From IMG/VR virus record IMGVR_UViG_3300026484_000001, positions 90,999-154,998 of that record: a stretch of 64,000 nucleotides of DNA. One strand, written 5' to 3'. Each line of letters opens with the position of its first letter. The stretch's first letter is position 1. Of this stretch, positions 7,889 through 15,693 are shown piece after piece. The position numbers were made by a program, and so were the translations under genes. Below the pieces are notes generated by a model. The model saw only the letters and a program-made list of their open reading frames with translations. It was not told where the DNA came from and did not search any database. The DNA is from a virus.

Positions 7889-8296
7889 ATGACAAGAGCA
7901 AAATGGCAAGCAACAAGAAGAAAGGGTGTATTTTATACACAGACATTTAGCAGAGGGGCGGTTCTAGCATATTCTGAAATTGAATTCATTGATGAAATCC
8001 TTATATCAGAGCGAGACGGTGATTTATATGTGCACTTTGACATCAACTTCAAGTCAGGAGAGAAGAAGCAGCAGAAATATACCATCGAGCCTGAAATGAA
8101 AACTGTTTCAGTTTCAAGATTGTTCCGCTCAAATAAAGATGTTCAGAAGAAAATGGGCTTCCGTGACTATATTGACCTCTTATCTACTGAAGAAGCTGAA
8201 GAAAAATGTGCAGCTTATAAAGCAGCAAAATCAGACCATGCGAAGCTGACAGCAAGATTTAAGAAATATTGTAAACTATCTGCTAAATTAAGTTAG
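7889..8296 (+). CDS. Hypothetical protein, 135 aa, basic
   Basis: Starts 2 bases after the upstream stop with AAAGGAT as ribosome site. Basic at both ends, beta-rich centre, helical lysine-rich C-terminus. No family recognised; nucleic-acid binding is possible. Confidence 0.7.
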   Translation: MTRAKWQATRRKGVFYTQTFSRGAVLAYSEIEFIDEILISERDGDLYVHFDINFKSGEKKQQKYTIEPEMKTVSVSRLFRSNKDVQKKMGFRDYIDLLSTEEAEEKCAAYKAAKSDHAKLTARFKKYCKLSAKLS

Positions 8297-8320
8297 TTTT
8301 AAGTAAATACACGGTATAAT
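8290..8320 (+). promoter_or_regulatory. Early-type promoter
   Basis: TTTTAAG box, ACACGGTATAAT (-10 at 8315-8320), then ATAGTAT. It starts within the end of the upstream gene. Confidence 0.7.
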
Positions 8321-8350
8321 ATAGTATATCAAAAGTTAAAAGGAAATATT

Positions 8351-8782
8351 ATGTTAGATGTAGCAATAGCAATCACTTCAGAGGCATTCAGAGGCAAGTT
8401 CGACAAAGGTGGAAAGCCTTACATCCTTCACTGCCTTCGTGTCATGAACGGTGTTATACACTTGGGAGAGGATCATGCATGTGTAGCTATAATGCACGAT
8501 TTAATCGAAGACACAAAATACACTGCCCAGGATCTTTATGATCTAGGGTTCAACTCGGATGTTGTGAACAATGTCGTAGCTATGACACACATCAAGGGTG
8601 TACCATATTCTGAATATGTTATGGAAATTAGTAAATTTGCAATCGCAACTGAGGTTAAGAAATCAGACCTCAAGGATAACAGTGATATCACTCGTTTAAA
8701 AGGAATCACTGAGAAAGATACTAAGCGAATGGAAAAATACCATAAAGCTTACACATTCCTTACAACTGGGTCTGGATACTAA
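8351..8782 (+). CDS. HD-domain phosphohydrolase, SpoT/MESH1-like
   Basis: The HD signature is complete: H27 in ILHCLRV, H49-D50 in MHDLIEDT, and a KxxDLxDN motif near residue 110. The spacing is that of the hydrolase domain of SpoT and the small MESH1 enzymes, which remove the 3'-pyrophosphate of (p)ppGpp; some also use NADPH. At 143 aa it is a stand-alone hydrolase with no synthetase domain. Inference: it could blunt the host stringent response during infection, or act on a modified nucleotide. It follows its own promoter. Confidence 0.82.
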   Translation: MLDVAIAITSEAFRGKFDKGGKPYILHCLRVMNGVIHLGEDHACVAIMHDLIEDTKYTAQDLYDLGFNSDVVNNVVAMTHIKGVPYSEYVMEISKFAIATEVKKSDLKDNSDITRLKGITEKDTKRMEKYHKAYTFLTTGSGY

Positions 8783-8793
8783 AAAGGCAAAAT

Positions 8794-9315
8794 ATGCAAA
8801 TTAAAATGTTTAATTTCGATGGTGCTGATGATAAGCACTACAATGTGAGCAAAAGCTCGCATGTTTATGACAAACGGTTCACATCAGTGTTCCATAGGGA
8901 TGGGTTCATCTCTGATACAAGCTATAAGAAGCTCATGAGGCTCGCAATTCTAGGTGGTTTAACATCATTTAGACATAAGGGTCCAGTGGTTCTGAGTTTT
9001 GAGGACTACAGAGGTAGGAATTTCAGTATTCTTATGATTCTTGATAGATTTGACCTTGTTAATGACATTTTTATTATAACGGTTTTTAAGGGTTCAAAAG
9101 AGTTCCCATTCTACAAGCATTTCACCAAAGAGCATAACCGCCTATGGATATCCCCTGATAAGTTTGTACTGCCGTACATGGACACGAAAACTCGTACGAA
9201 GCAGAAAATGGAACGAGAACGACACTTGGTTGATATCGGGTGCTGGGACGAAGATGTGAAATTCATAGACACGATGAATCGCGCAAAAGTAAAAAGGTCA
9301 AATGGTGGATATTAA
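8794..9315 (+). CDS. Hypothetical protein, 173 aa
   Basis: It starts with AAAAAGG upstream and overlaps the MazF-like gene by 14 bases. The product is basic with a beta-rich centre. No motif is recognised. Its coupling to the MazF-like gene makes it the only adjacent candidate for a partner or antitoxin, but it is larger than usual for one. Confidence 0.65.
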   Translation: MQIKMFNFDGADDKHYNVSKSSHVYDKRFTSVFHRDGFISDTSYKKLMRLAILGGLTSFRHKGPVVLSFEDYRGRNFSILMILDRFDLVNDIFIITVFKGSKEFPFYKHFTKEHNRLWISPDKFVLPYMDTKTRTKQKMERERHLVDIGCWDEDVKFIDTMNRAKVKRSNGGY

Positions 9316-9622
9316 ACAAAATGATATTTGGATGGTGAGTCTAGGTCACGATGCCGTTGGGCATGAGCAAAAAGGTGACCGCCCATTCGTGGTGATCAGT
9401 TCTGATGAATATAATAGGAACTCGGGAACTCCCGTAGGCTTCTTTCTCAGTACATCACTCAAAAAATCAACAAACCGCTTCGCTGTAGAGCTAGTTAGTG
9501 GTGTTGCTAACATTTCTCAAGTAAGAACACTTTCAAGTCTGAGATTCAAGAAGTTCATGAACAATGCTGGTAAGGGCTCGACTCAAAGGCTTATGGAAAA
9601 ATTCATAGCAGAAGTTCTATAA
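9302..9622 (+). CDS. MazF/PemK-like mRNA interferase
   Basis: The N-terminal QNDIWMVSL...GDRPFVVIS with a following YN, and the later ISQVRTLSSLRF, match the conserved core of the MazF/PemK/CcdB fold. In MazF the GDxR(P) arginine and a Thr/Ser after the QVRT-like strand form the RNase site, and both are present. The usual length is about 110 aa; here 106. No typical MazE-like antitoxin gene lies next to it. It may cleave host mRNA during takeover, or act as a decoy for a host antitoxin. Confidence 0.85.
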   Translation: MVDIKQNDIWMVSLGHDAVGHEQKGDRPFVVISSDEYNRNSGTPVGFFLSTSLKKSTNRFAVELVSGVANISQVRTLSSLRFKKFMNNAGKGSTQRLMEKFIAEVL

Positions 9623-9656
9623 TTTAAGCTGTCCCTAAGATGTTTTTAGGTATAAT
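9623..9656 (+). promoter_or_regulatory. Early-type promoter
   Basis: TTTAAGC and CTAAG boxes, then TTTAGGTATAAT with the -10 at 9651-9656, followed by ATAGAATAAC. Confidence 0.78.
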
Positions 9657-9680
9657 ATAGAATAACTAAAAAGGACTAAC

Positions 9681-9872
9681 ATGACAGATTTAATTATATT
9701 GGGTATCGAGTGTGAATGGGATATTGGTCAAGAGGGTGTTTGTTTCTTAGGATATGATGCTGTTCATAATTTCATTAGCCGAAACTGGGATGATGAAGAA
9801 ATGGAAATGACTCAAGTCGAGGCTGAAGAGCAAGGGCTTCTTAGTACATTTAACTTTGTAGTAGAGAAATAG
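9681..9872 (+). CDS. Small acidic hypothetical protein, 63 aa
   Basis: Starts behind AAAAAGGACTAAC. Very acidic C-terminal half. First gene of the operon that carries the nucleotidase, transferase, PLP enzyme and DNA kinase, but no function can be read. Confidence 0.65.
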   Translation: MTDLIILGIECEWDIGQEGVCFLGYDAVHNFISRNWDDEEMEMTQVEAEEQGLLSTFNFVVEK

Positions 9873-9879
9873 GAGAAAT

Positions 9880-10419
9880 ATGAAAAATAAAATTATAGGG
9901 GTCGATGTAGACCTGACTTTATGTGACTCTGTTACACCATGGCAAAATTGGTATCGTGATCTAACTGGACATGATATCAGTGAAGAAATTGATGAAGTGA
10001 ATAATGATCTTCAAGACCTTATGAAGCGACACAACGATCCGCTATCATTTTGGAAAAAACCTGATCTTTATGACAAGATTCCACCGTTTCAAGATGCAAT
10101 TGATGTACTTCAGCGGTTAAGTGACAGAGGATACACAATCCTTTTTATAAGCACTTGTTTTCCTGAACATGAGAACTCAAAGAGAATGTTCCTTAAAAGA
10201 CACTTCCCCATGGGTTCTGGTTTTATTTCAACATCTGACAAGCAGTACATTACAATGGACTGGTTCATTGATGACTATAAAAAGAACTTGAAAGCGGTTC
10301 AGGCTCACCAACCTGAGTGTAATTGTTTTCACATCAAAAGTGGAATAAATAAGGCTGATGGATTCCCATTCGGTGATTGGGATGAATTTGAAAGTATGAT
10401 ATTAGCATCGGAGGATTAA
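9880..10419 (+). CDS. HAD-family 5'(3')-deoxyribonucleotidase-like phosphatase
   Basis: Motif I is VDVDLTL (nucleophile Asp and acid Asp). A later FISTCF matches motif II (Ser/Thr), a Lys lies in the SDKQYI region and WFIDDYKKN matches motif IV. This layout is that of the small HAD nucleotidases that dephosphorylate dNMPs. Placed at the head of the modification operon, it might remove dTMP or another nucleotide that competes with the hydroxymethylated one; that is inference. It ends one base before the next gene, in a shared operon. Confidence 0.78.
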   Translation: MKNKIIGVDVDLTLCDSVTPWQNWYRDLTGHDISEEIDEVNNDLQDLMKRHNDPLSFWKKPDLYDKIPPFQDAIDVLQRLSDRGYTILFISTCFPEHENSKRMFLKRHFPMGSGFISTSDKQYITMDWFIDDYKKNLKAVQAHQPECNCFHIKSGINKADGFPFGDWDEFESMILASED

Positions 10420-10420
10420 T

Positions 10421-11656
10421 ATGGATTTAAAGCGGTTCACAGAACTGAATGGTGTTGAGGAGATCAGTGACCTTGAACAAGGTATGGATTTTCGTGACCC
10501 AAAAGTTAGGCGGGAGGTTTTCCTGAGATTCTATGGTTTTCACCTTGAGTACAAATCACATCCAGGTGCAGTTTACTATGTTATGCCATTTTTAGCTAAC
10601 AAGTACAAATGGGACCTTGAAACGAAATTGTGGTTTGCATTCATTAATGGCGCAACACAGAATCCTCTAACATCTTGGGTTATTTTCAATCACTTCCCAA
10701 CAGTTGATACTGATCCCGAAGTCATGGAAAAATGGCATAGGGAATATTGGAGAAACTTAGATTATGATATTGATCGTCGTTACCAAAAGGGGCACTTCGT
10801 TGAGATGTTCGAAAATTACAAGGAGTTGTTAAATGGTAAGACTCAAGTGGAGTATTTTGGTGATATTTGTAGTTCTGATGATCCATATAAAAACTTCGAG
10901 GCTTTATGGGATGTTGTTTATAATGACTTTTTCATGTATGGTCGCCTTTCTACATTTTCATATACTGAGTATCTGAAGATTTCAGGGCTGAACATTGATT
11001 GTAATACATTACTGATACATGATAAGTCAGGCTCCAAATCACATAGGAATGGTCTTTGTAAGGTGCTCGGTCGTGACGACATGGATGTTGATAAGCGAAA
11101 CGAAATACTGATTCCTGGTCTTGAAAATGGTCACACCAAAGAGATTATGAACTGGCTTGAAAAAGAGGGTGAACTTCTTATGAGCGAAGCCAAAGAGCGG
11201 TTCGCTGGTACTGACTTCATTGAAGATGTAAATTATTACACTTTAGAGAGCACACTTTGTTGTTACAAATCGTGGCATAGGGTCAATCGTCGTTATGCGA
11301 ATGTCTATAATGATATGTTCCATGACCGCATCCTCAAGGCTGAAACTCGTGATTGGTATGAGATTGACGGTATGAGCATCAACTTCAAAGATTTTTGGGA
11401 AGCCAGGGAGGCTTATCTCCCTGAAGAACTTCGACTTGAGATTCAGGAAAATGATCCCGGATTGGTTAAGGTTAAACAAAATTGGTATAGGCTGACAGGT
11501 CAAGTGCCTATGATGGAAATGTACGACCCTGTGTTCAAGAATGACTTTCTTAAGAACTATGAAAACCGTGCAATTGAATGGTATGGCAAACCACCTACAC
11601 CAAAGCCTAAAAAGGTTAAAATAGAATCACCAGATATAACGGAGGAGTGGCTATGA
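10421..11656 (+). CDS. Amino acid:DNA transferase-like thymidine hypermodification enzyme
   Basis: The N-terminal third has FHLEYKSHPGAVYYVMPFL and LWFAFINGATQNPLTSWVIF, a pattern I associate with the amino-acid:DNA transferases of phage thymidine-hypermodification clusters. In characterised phages these displace an activated phosphate on 5-hydroxymethyluracil in DNA with an amino acid. It is next to the PLP enzyme and DNA kinase, as expected for such a pathway. The C-terminus is DITEEWL, the shared clamp-like tail. The codons of that tail (GGAGGAG) also serve as ribosome site for the next gene. The family call is fairly strong; which amino acid is used is unknown. Confidence 0.74.
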   Translation: MDLKRFTELNGVEEISDLEQGMDFRDPKVRREVFLRFYGFHLEYKSHPGAVYYVMPFLANKYKWDLETKLWFAFINGATQNPLTSWVIFNHFPTVDTDPEVMEKWHREYWRNLDYDIDRRYQKGHFVEMFENYKELLNGKTQVEYFGDICSSDDPYKNFEALWDVVYNDFFMYGRLSTFSYTEYLKISGLNIDCNTLLIHDKSGSKSHRNGLCKVLGRDDMDVDKRNEILIPGLENGHTKEIMNWLEKEGELLMSEAKERFAGTDFIEDVNYYTLESTLCCYKSWHRVNRRYANVYNDMFHDRILKAETRDWYEIDGMSINFKDFWEAREAYLPEELRLEIQENDPGLVKVKQNWYRLTGQVPMMEMYDPVFKNDFLKNYENRAIEWYGKPPTPKPKKVKIESPDITEEWL

Positions 11657-12702
11657 ATGAAAGACAGTCTATAAATGACGACACACATGACAGTGTAATT
11701 CCTGATGGGGCTGAACGATGGGCTGATTATATGAAAGTTCTTACTCCCGTAGAAAAGAAGTCAGATGGTATGTGGTACAAAAGGGAAGACAAATTTGCCC
11801 TCCTTGGTATCAATACAATCAACGGTTCAAAATGTAGACAACTTCTACACCTATTTGAAACTCGCCCAGCTGGGGTTGATACTGTAATCCATGCTACAAA
11901 TGTGAACAGTTCACCTCAAACACCCATGACTGCGGCAATGGCACACCACTATGGCCTGAGATGTATTCAAGTTGCTGGTGGTTCAAGTCATAAAAGTTTA
12001 TCAACTAAGGACTTGCCACTATTCGCTACTATGTTCGGAACTGAATATGAAACGACAATGGGCTCAGGCTTCAATGTGAATATTCAGCGAAGAGTTCGTG
12101 ATATTATGAAAGACTTCCCAAATTCGTTTACGATTGAGCGGGACATCACACTAGATCATAAATTAGAGTTCAATGGACCTGAAAAAATTCTAGCATTTCA
12201 CGATGTCGGTGCTTATCAGACTAAGAACTTTCCTGATCATATTGAGGAATTGGTCATACCGTTTGGTTCAGCAAACTCAACAACATCAGTATTGTTGGGT
12301 CTATCGAGGGATCGTCCTAAAAATCTTAAGAAAATACACCTTGTCAATGTAGGAGTTGACAAACGAGCTTATATGTTTGAAAGACTTGACATAATGGGTG
12401 CTGATTATTCTCAGTATGAATTTGTATGGCACGAAAGCGGTTACCCTTATTCAAAAACACTGAAGAATGTCAAGATTGATGATATCACATTCCATTATAG
12501 GTATGAGGCAAAAGTTTATCAGCATATACTTGATTTTCATCCTGAGTTGTTTAAAGAAACGACACTATTTTGGGTCATTGGATCTGTTCCTGACCTTGCA
12601 ACAACCGCCAAAAACATTGGCAAGGCTATCCCAGAAGAGATAAATGAATTCTTCTGGGAAGCAAAACCTGAAATTGACGAATGGCTGAAGGAGTCTGAAT
12701 GA
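11653..12702 (+). CDS. PLP-dependent enzyme, fold type II (ACC deaminase / D-cysteine desulfhydrase-like)
   Basis: WYKREDKFALLGINTINGSKCRQL contains the Schiff-base lysine in the GSK context of fold type II enzymes. The following ATNVNSSPQTPMTAAMAHHYGLRC matches their substrate-binding loop, and VIPFGSANSTTS resembles the phosphate-binding loop. Known phage hypermodification clusters include PLP enzymes that trim the amino acid attached to thymidine, for example by decarboxylation. Here it overlaps the transferase gene and the kinase gene, and it carries EIDEWL ten residues from its C-terminus. ATG 11653 is chosen over GTG 11647 because of GGAGGAG spacing. Its substrate and reaction are inferred. 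Confidence 0.76.
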   Translation: MNERQSINDDTHDSVIPDGAERWADYMKVLTPVEKKSDGMWYKREDKFALLGINTINGSKCRQLLHLFETRPAGVDTVIHATNVNSSPQTPMTAAMAHHYGLRCIQVAGGSSHKSLSTKDLPLFATMFGTEYETTMGSGFNVNIQRRVRDIMKDFPNSFTIERDITLDHKLEFNGPEKILAFHDVGAYQTKNFPDHIEELVIPFGSANSTTSVLLGLSRDRPKNLKKIHLVNVGVDKRAYMFERLDIMGADYSQYEFVWHESGYPYSKTLKNVKIDDITFHYRYEAKVYQHILDFHPELFKETTLFWVIGSVPDLATTAKNIGKAIPEEINEFFWEAKPEIDEWLKESE

Positions 12703-13412
12703 GAGTTATAAATTACATCGGTGCAAATGCAACTGGTAAATCGACAAGGGTTACTGTCCTTGTAAACTACTTAGAATCTAAGTTCGATGTTGAAGATGTA
12801 GAATTCACATATACTAAGAAGTCTAAGAAAAATGGTGACAAGCAAGTCACTACAAAAGTCGGACTTCGCTTCTCAAATGGAGTTGTAATCTTTGGTAAGT
12901 TTGACGGAAGTCGTAAATGGATTGGCCTTGACACTGGTATGTGTTCATCTTGGGATCAAAGATCAGCATTTATCACTGAAATGAAAGCTCGTGGGGCTGA
13001 AACAGTAGTATTTGAGGGTTATTTTAACAACCGCAGTAAGATTGCTGGTCCTGAGACATTTCACAATGCTGGTGCTGATGAAGTTCATATTCTAGCGAGT
13101 TTTTACGACAAATGTGAAGACTTCTTGATGAGAACTAATATCAGATCAGGAAAGTTGAGTCGTGGTATGGAATGGGCTGAAAATGCTCCTGGTTGGAAAG
13201 ACAACAAGGGCATCATCAACTCACAAAAATATTGGCTAGAACAAGCTAAAGAAAATGACACGGTCACTCGTATTGACATTGATGAATCAAGAGGTTATCT
13301 TGTTGAAAGATTCTTTGAAAAAGACTTTGATTATAATACATTTTATGAGTCATTTGAAAGTCCCTCAGTTGAAGCGAAAGCCCCTGGAGCGGACTTAGAT
13401 GAGTGGTTCTAA
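12699..13412 (+). CDS. P-loop 5-hydroxymethyl-dU DNA kinase
   Basis: INYIGANATGKST at the N-terminus is a Walker A motif, followed by about 220 aa typical of the small P-loop kinases of thymidine hypermodification clusters. Such enzymes phosphorylate 5-hydroxymethyluracil in polymerised DNA, the activation step before amino acid transfer. The gene overlaps the PLP enzyme by 4 bases (ATGA) and closes the operon. The C-terminus DLDEWF is the shared clamp-like tail. It could be a nucleotide kinase instead, but the neighbours favour a DNA kinase. Confidence 0.78.
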   Translation: MRVINYIGANATGKSTRVTVLVNYLESKFDVEDVEFTYTKKSKKNGDKQVTTKVGLRFSNGVVIFGKFDGSRKWIGLDTGMCSSWDQRSAFITEMKARGAETVVFEGYFNNRSKIAGPETFHNAGADEVHILASFYDKCEDFLMRTNIRSGKLSRGMEWAENAPGWKDNKGIINSQKYWLEQAKENDTVTRIDIDESRGYLVERFFEKDFDYNTFYESFESPSVEAKAPGADLDEWF

Positions 13413-13485
13413 CCTTATATTAACCTTAAAATGGTGTTATTAACCTTTTAAGGTTAATATAGTGATTTTAAGGTTAATATAAGGT
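13412..13485 (+). terminator. Nested inverted repeats ending the modification operon
   Basis: A 20-bp perfect inverted repeat (13412-13431 with 13466-13485) encloses an inner palindrome TTAACCTTTTAAGGTTAA. It starts in the stop codon of the kinase and abuts the next promoter, so it probably ends one transcript and insulates the next. Confidence 0.65.
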
Positions 13486-13500
13486 AATATACGGTATAAT
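13470..13500 (+). promoter_or_regulatory. Early-type promoter overlapping the inverted repeat
   Basis: TATACGGTATAAT (-10 at 13495-13500) followed by ATAGTAT. The upstream boxes are replaced by AAGGTTAATATAAGG from the inverted repeat. Confidence 0.7.
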
Positions 13501-13526
13501 ATAGTATATTTAAACAAAGGCTTAAA

Positions 13527-13757
13527 ATGAAATCTTACAACCTAGCAATGGCAAAGAACTTTTATTTCTATGCAATCACAACCTACATAACATTCATAGT
13601 GATATCACCAATAGCAATGACAATGGCGATGATAATCGGTGGACTTTCTTCAGTGAAAGACACTTATGGTAGAATCGCTGGTGAGTTCAAAAAAGTGAAC
13701 AAGGTTGAATGGAAAGAAATTAGTAATGCAGTTTATGCGAAGTATGGGGTTGCATAA
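13527..13757 (+). CDS. Small membrane protein, 76 aa
   Basis: A hydrophobic segment covers about residues 12-42, rich in Ile, Thr and Met, followed by a basic soluble tail. One or two membrane passes are likely. It heads the operon of the nuclease, hydroxymethylase and oxygenase. No function is known; the next gene starts in its stop codon. Confidence 0.65.
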   Translation: MKSYNLAMAKNFYFYAITTYITFIVISPIAMTMAMIIGGLSSVKDTYGRIAGEFKKVNKVEWKEISNAVYAKYGVA

Positions 13758-14587
13758 TGAAGAATCTTATGAAATGTGTAGTACACTATATGCAAACTGG
13801 CGAACACTATGAGTTTGACACAATGGAAGAGCAAAGAGAATACCAAAAGGTTTCTACGAAAATGTTACTTGCTGGCGGTGGTGATACTATTCGTGAGATG
13901 GCGACATTAGCTATGATACATGCAAAACCAGTTGAGGGAAAGCATGACTGGGATGGCTTACACGGAAAAACATTCGTTGAGGTCAAAAATGAAACTATGT
14001 CTGAGAAAGGCAAGTTTGGTGGAAAGGGCATCTTCAACAATCTCACTTGGAGATCATATGAGAAATATTCAAAGGGTGGTATATATCTTCAAGGCTGTTA
14101 TGGTCGTGATGGTATTTTGGTCGCAGTTGTAGCATTTCGCATTGAGCACCTACTTCCTAAGCTACATAAAGCACTGACTAGAGTAATGCCAAACGGTGAT
14201 GTCTCCGGGAAGAATGTTACGATCAATATTAGTGCCAGTGATTTCCCAGAAGAGACCGAATTAGTGTATCTTCGTGAGGATGCACATCGCTCTCTATTCC
14301 CAAAGGCAATGTGGGCTCTTATGGCCGTTAGTTATGCTAACGGAACTAAGATTAAGGGTAGATCATACCTGAAAACCGAAAAGAAGTCAAAGGTCAAATT
14401 CACTAACCAAAAGGAAACTGCCGCGAAATATACCAAAGTTGCTGAAATGGTTCGAACCATTTACAACTCAAATATATTCACGATCAACTATGATACTGAA
14501 AGAATTGAAATTGGTGATACATCAGTCAAACTTTCATCACTCAAACAACGATATCGTCGTGTAATCAAAAATAAGGAAGCTAAATGA
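13757..14587 (+). CDS. Putative PD-(D/E)XK nuclease, 276 aa
   Basis: HDWDGLHGKTFVEVKNE fits the D-x(n)-E-x-K core of PD-(D/E)XK restriction-type nucleases, with beta strands around it and an aromatic YLQGCYGRDGILVAVVAF strand after. It overlaps the hydroxymethylase gene by 4 bases (ATGA), so the two are co-translated. A nuclease linked to base modification could degrade unmodified host DNA and spare phage DNA, returning nucleotides to the pool; this is inference. The basic C-terminal half may bind DNA. Confidence 0.6.
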   Translation: MKNLMKCVVHYMQTGEHYEFDTMEEQREYQKVSTKMLLAGGGDTIREMATLAMIHAKPVEGKHDWDGLHGKTFVEVKNETMSEKGKFGGKGIFNNLTWRSYEKYSKGGIYLQGCYGRDGILVAVVAFRIEHLLPKLHKALTRVMPNGDVSGKNVTINISASDFPEETELVYLREDAHRSLFPKAMWALMAVSYANGTKIKGRSYLKTEKKSKVKFTNQKETAAKYTKVAEMVRTIYNSNIFTINYDTERIEIGDTSVKLSSLKQRYRRVIKNKEAK

Positions 14588-15693
14588 AACATATAACAGG
14601 AAAAACAATAAACGAGGTTGTGTACAAGTCGCTTGATGCACTGATTTCAGAGGGTTATAGATCCCCATCTAGGAACGGTGACATTAGTACGATTTACAAT
14701 GCATTCGTTGAAATTGAAAATCCTCGTTCTAGACATTTAAGTCTAGTTGGCCGTGATAGCAACATCTTTGCTACTATCGCTGAAACATTCTGGGTGTTCG
14801 CTGGTGATAATGCAATTGACCCTTATTTACAATTCTTTTTACCTCGTGCTAGAGATTATGCTGATGATGGTGAAACATGGCGAGGCGGTTATCCCGAGAG
14901 AATCAAAAATGGTAACCAGATTGATGATGTTATTCAGCAATTCAGAAATGAGGGGCTTTATACTCGTCGTGCTGTAACTGCTATTTATGACACAAACCTT
15001 GATACTGCTGTGAATCTGAGAAAGGTTTATGGCCTTGAAACTACTAAAGATCGCCCATGTAACCTGATTATGGACTTCTTCGTAACTCCTGACAAGCGGT
15101 TACACATGAATGTTAAGTCTCGTTCAGGTGATGTGCTTTGGGGATTTGGCTCAATTAACATTTTTGAGTGGACTTTCTACCAAGAGATGATACTTCAGTT
15201 CTTACAAGATGAGATTGACCCTGATGTTACTATGGGCGGTTACAATCACCATGTGACAAACTTACACCTATATGATTTCAGCGGTGCTCAAGGGTATGCT
15301 GTTGTTGAAAATAAGCTGAAGCAATCACTTGGTGTTCAGAACTTTGACCGTTTGGTTTTTCCTGATGTAGATTTTGTACATAGTTATTTCAAGTTCTTCG
15401 TCGCTCGTGTAAACACATTCATTGAAGAGGGTCGCACTGACTACACTGAAATGGTTGAAGAAATGACAAGGTTGTTTACTGATAATGGTATTCCAACTGA
15501 AGACAACTTACTTTATGACTACATGAGAGTGACAGTTGCATACACTGCCGCAAAGAACATGAAGCTTCCAAAGGGTATAAAAACACCCGATATTGAAGTT
15601 AATCTTGATGCTTGTGGGCCTGAGTTTGTCCGTGCTATCGCCAATTCAAAGTTTCGTAAGTTCACAATCTATTACAATGGAGTTAAGCAATGA
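14584..15693 (+). CDS. Thymidylate synthase family enzyme, probable dUMP hydroxymethylase
   Basis: The thymidylate synthase fold is clear: TFWVFAGDNAIDPYLQFFLPRARDY near the N-terminus, catalytic Cys159 in DRPCNLIMDFF, and KSRSGDVLWGFGSINIFEW. In ordinary thymidylate synthases the last block reads RSxDxxLGxPFN; here one extra residue precedes the Asn (N192), a change near the pyrimidine-binding residue. Together with the surrounding modification genes this suggests hydroxymethylation of dUMP rather than methylation. It would supply hmdUMP for incorporation in place of thymidine. True thymidylate synthase activity cannot be excluded. It overlaps genes on both sides by 4 bases. Confidence 0.82.
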   Translation: MKHITGKTINEVVYKSLDALISEGYRSPSRNGDISTIYNAFVEIENPRSRHLSLVGRDSNIFATIAETFWVFAGDNAIDPYLQFFLPRARDYADDGETWRGGYPERIKNGNQIDDVIQQFRNEGLYTRRAVTAIYDTNLDTAVNLRKVYGLETTKDRPCNLIMDFFVTPDKRLHMNVKSRSGDVLWGFGSINIFEWTFYQEMILQFLQDEIDPDVTMGGYNHHVTNLHLYDFSGAQGYAVVENKLKQSLGVQNFDRLVFPDVDFVHSYFKFFVARVNTFIEEGRTDYTEMVEEMTRLFTDNGIPTEDNLLYDYMRVTVAYTAAKNMKLPKGIKTPDIEVNLDACGPEFVRAIANSKFRKFTIYYNGVKQ

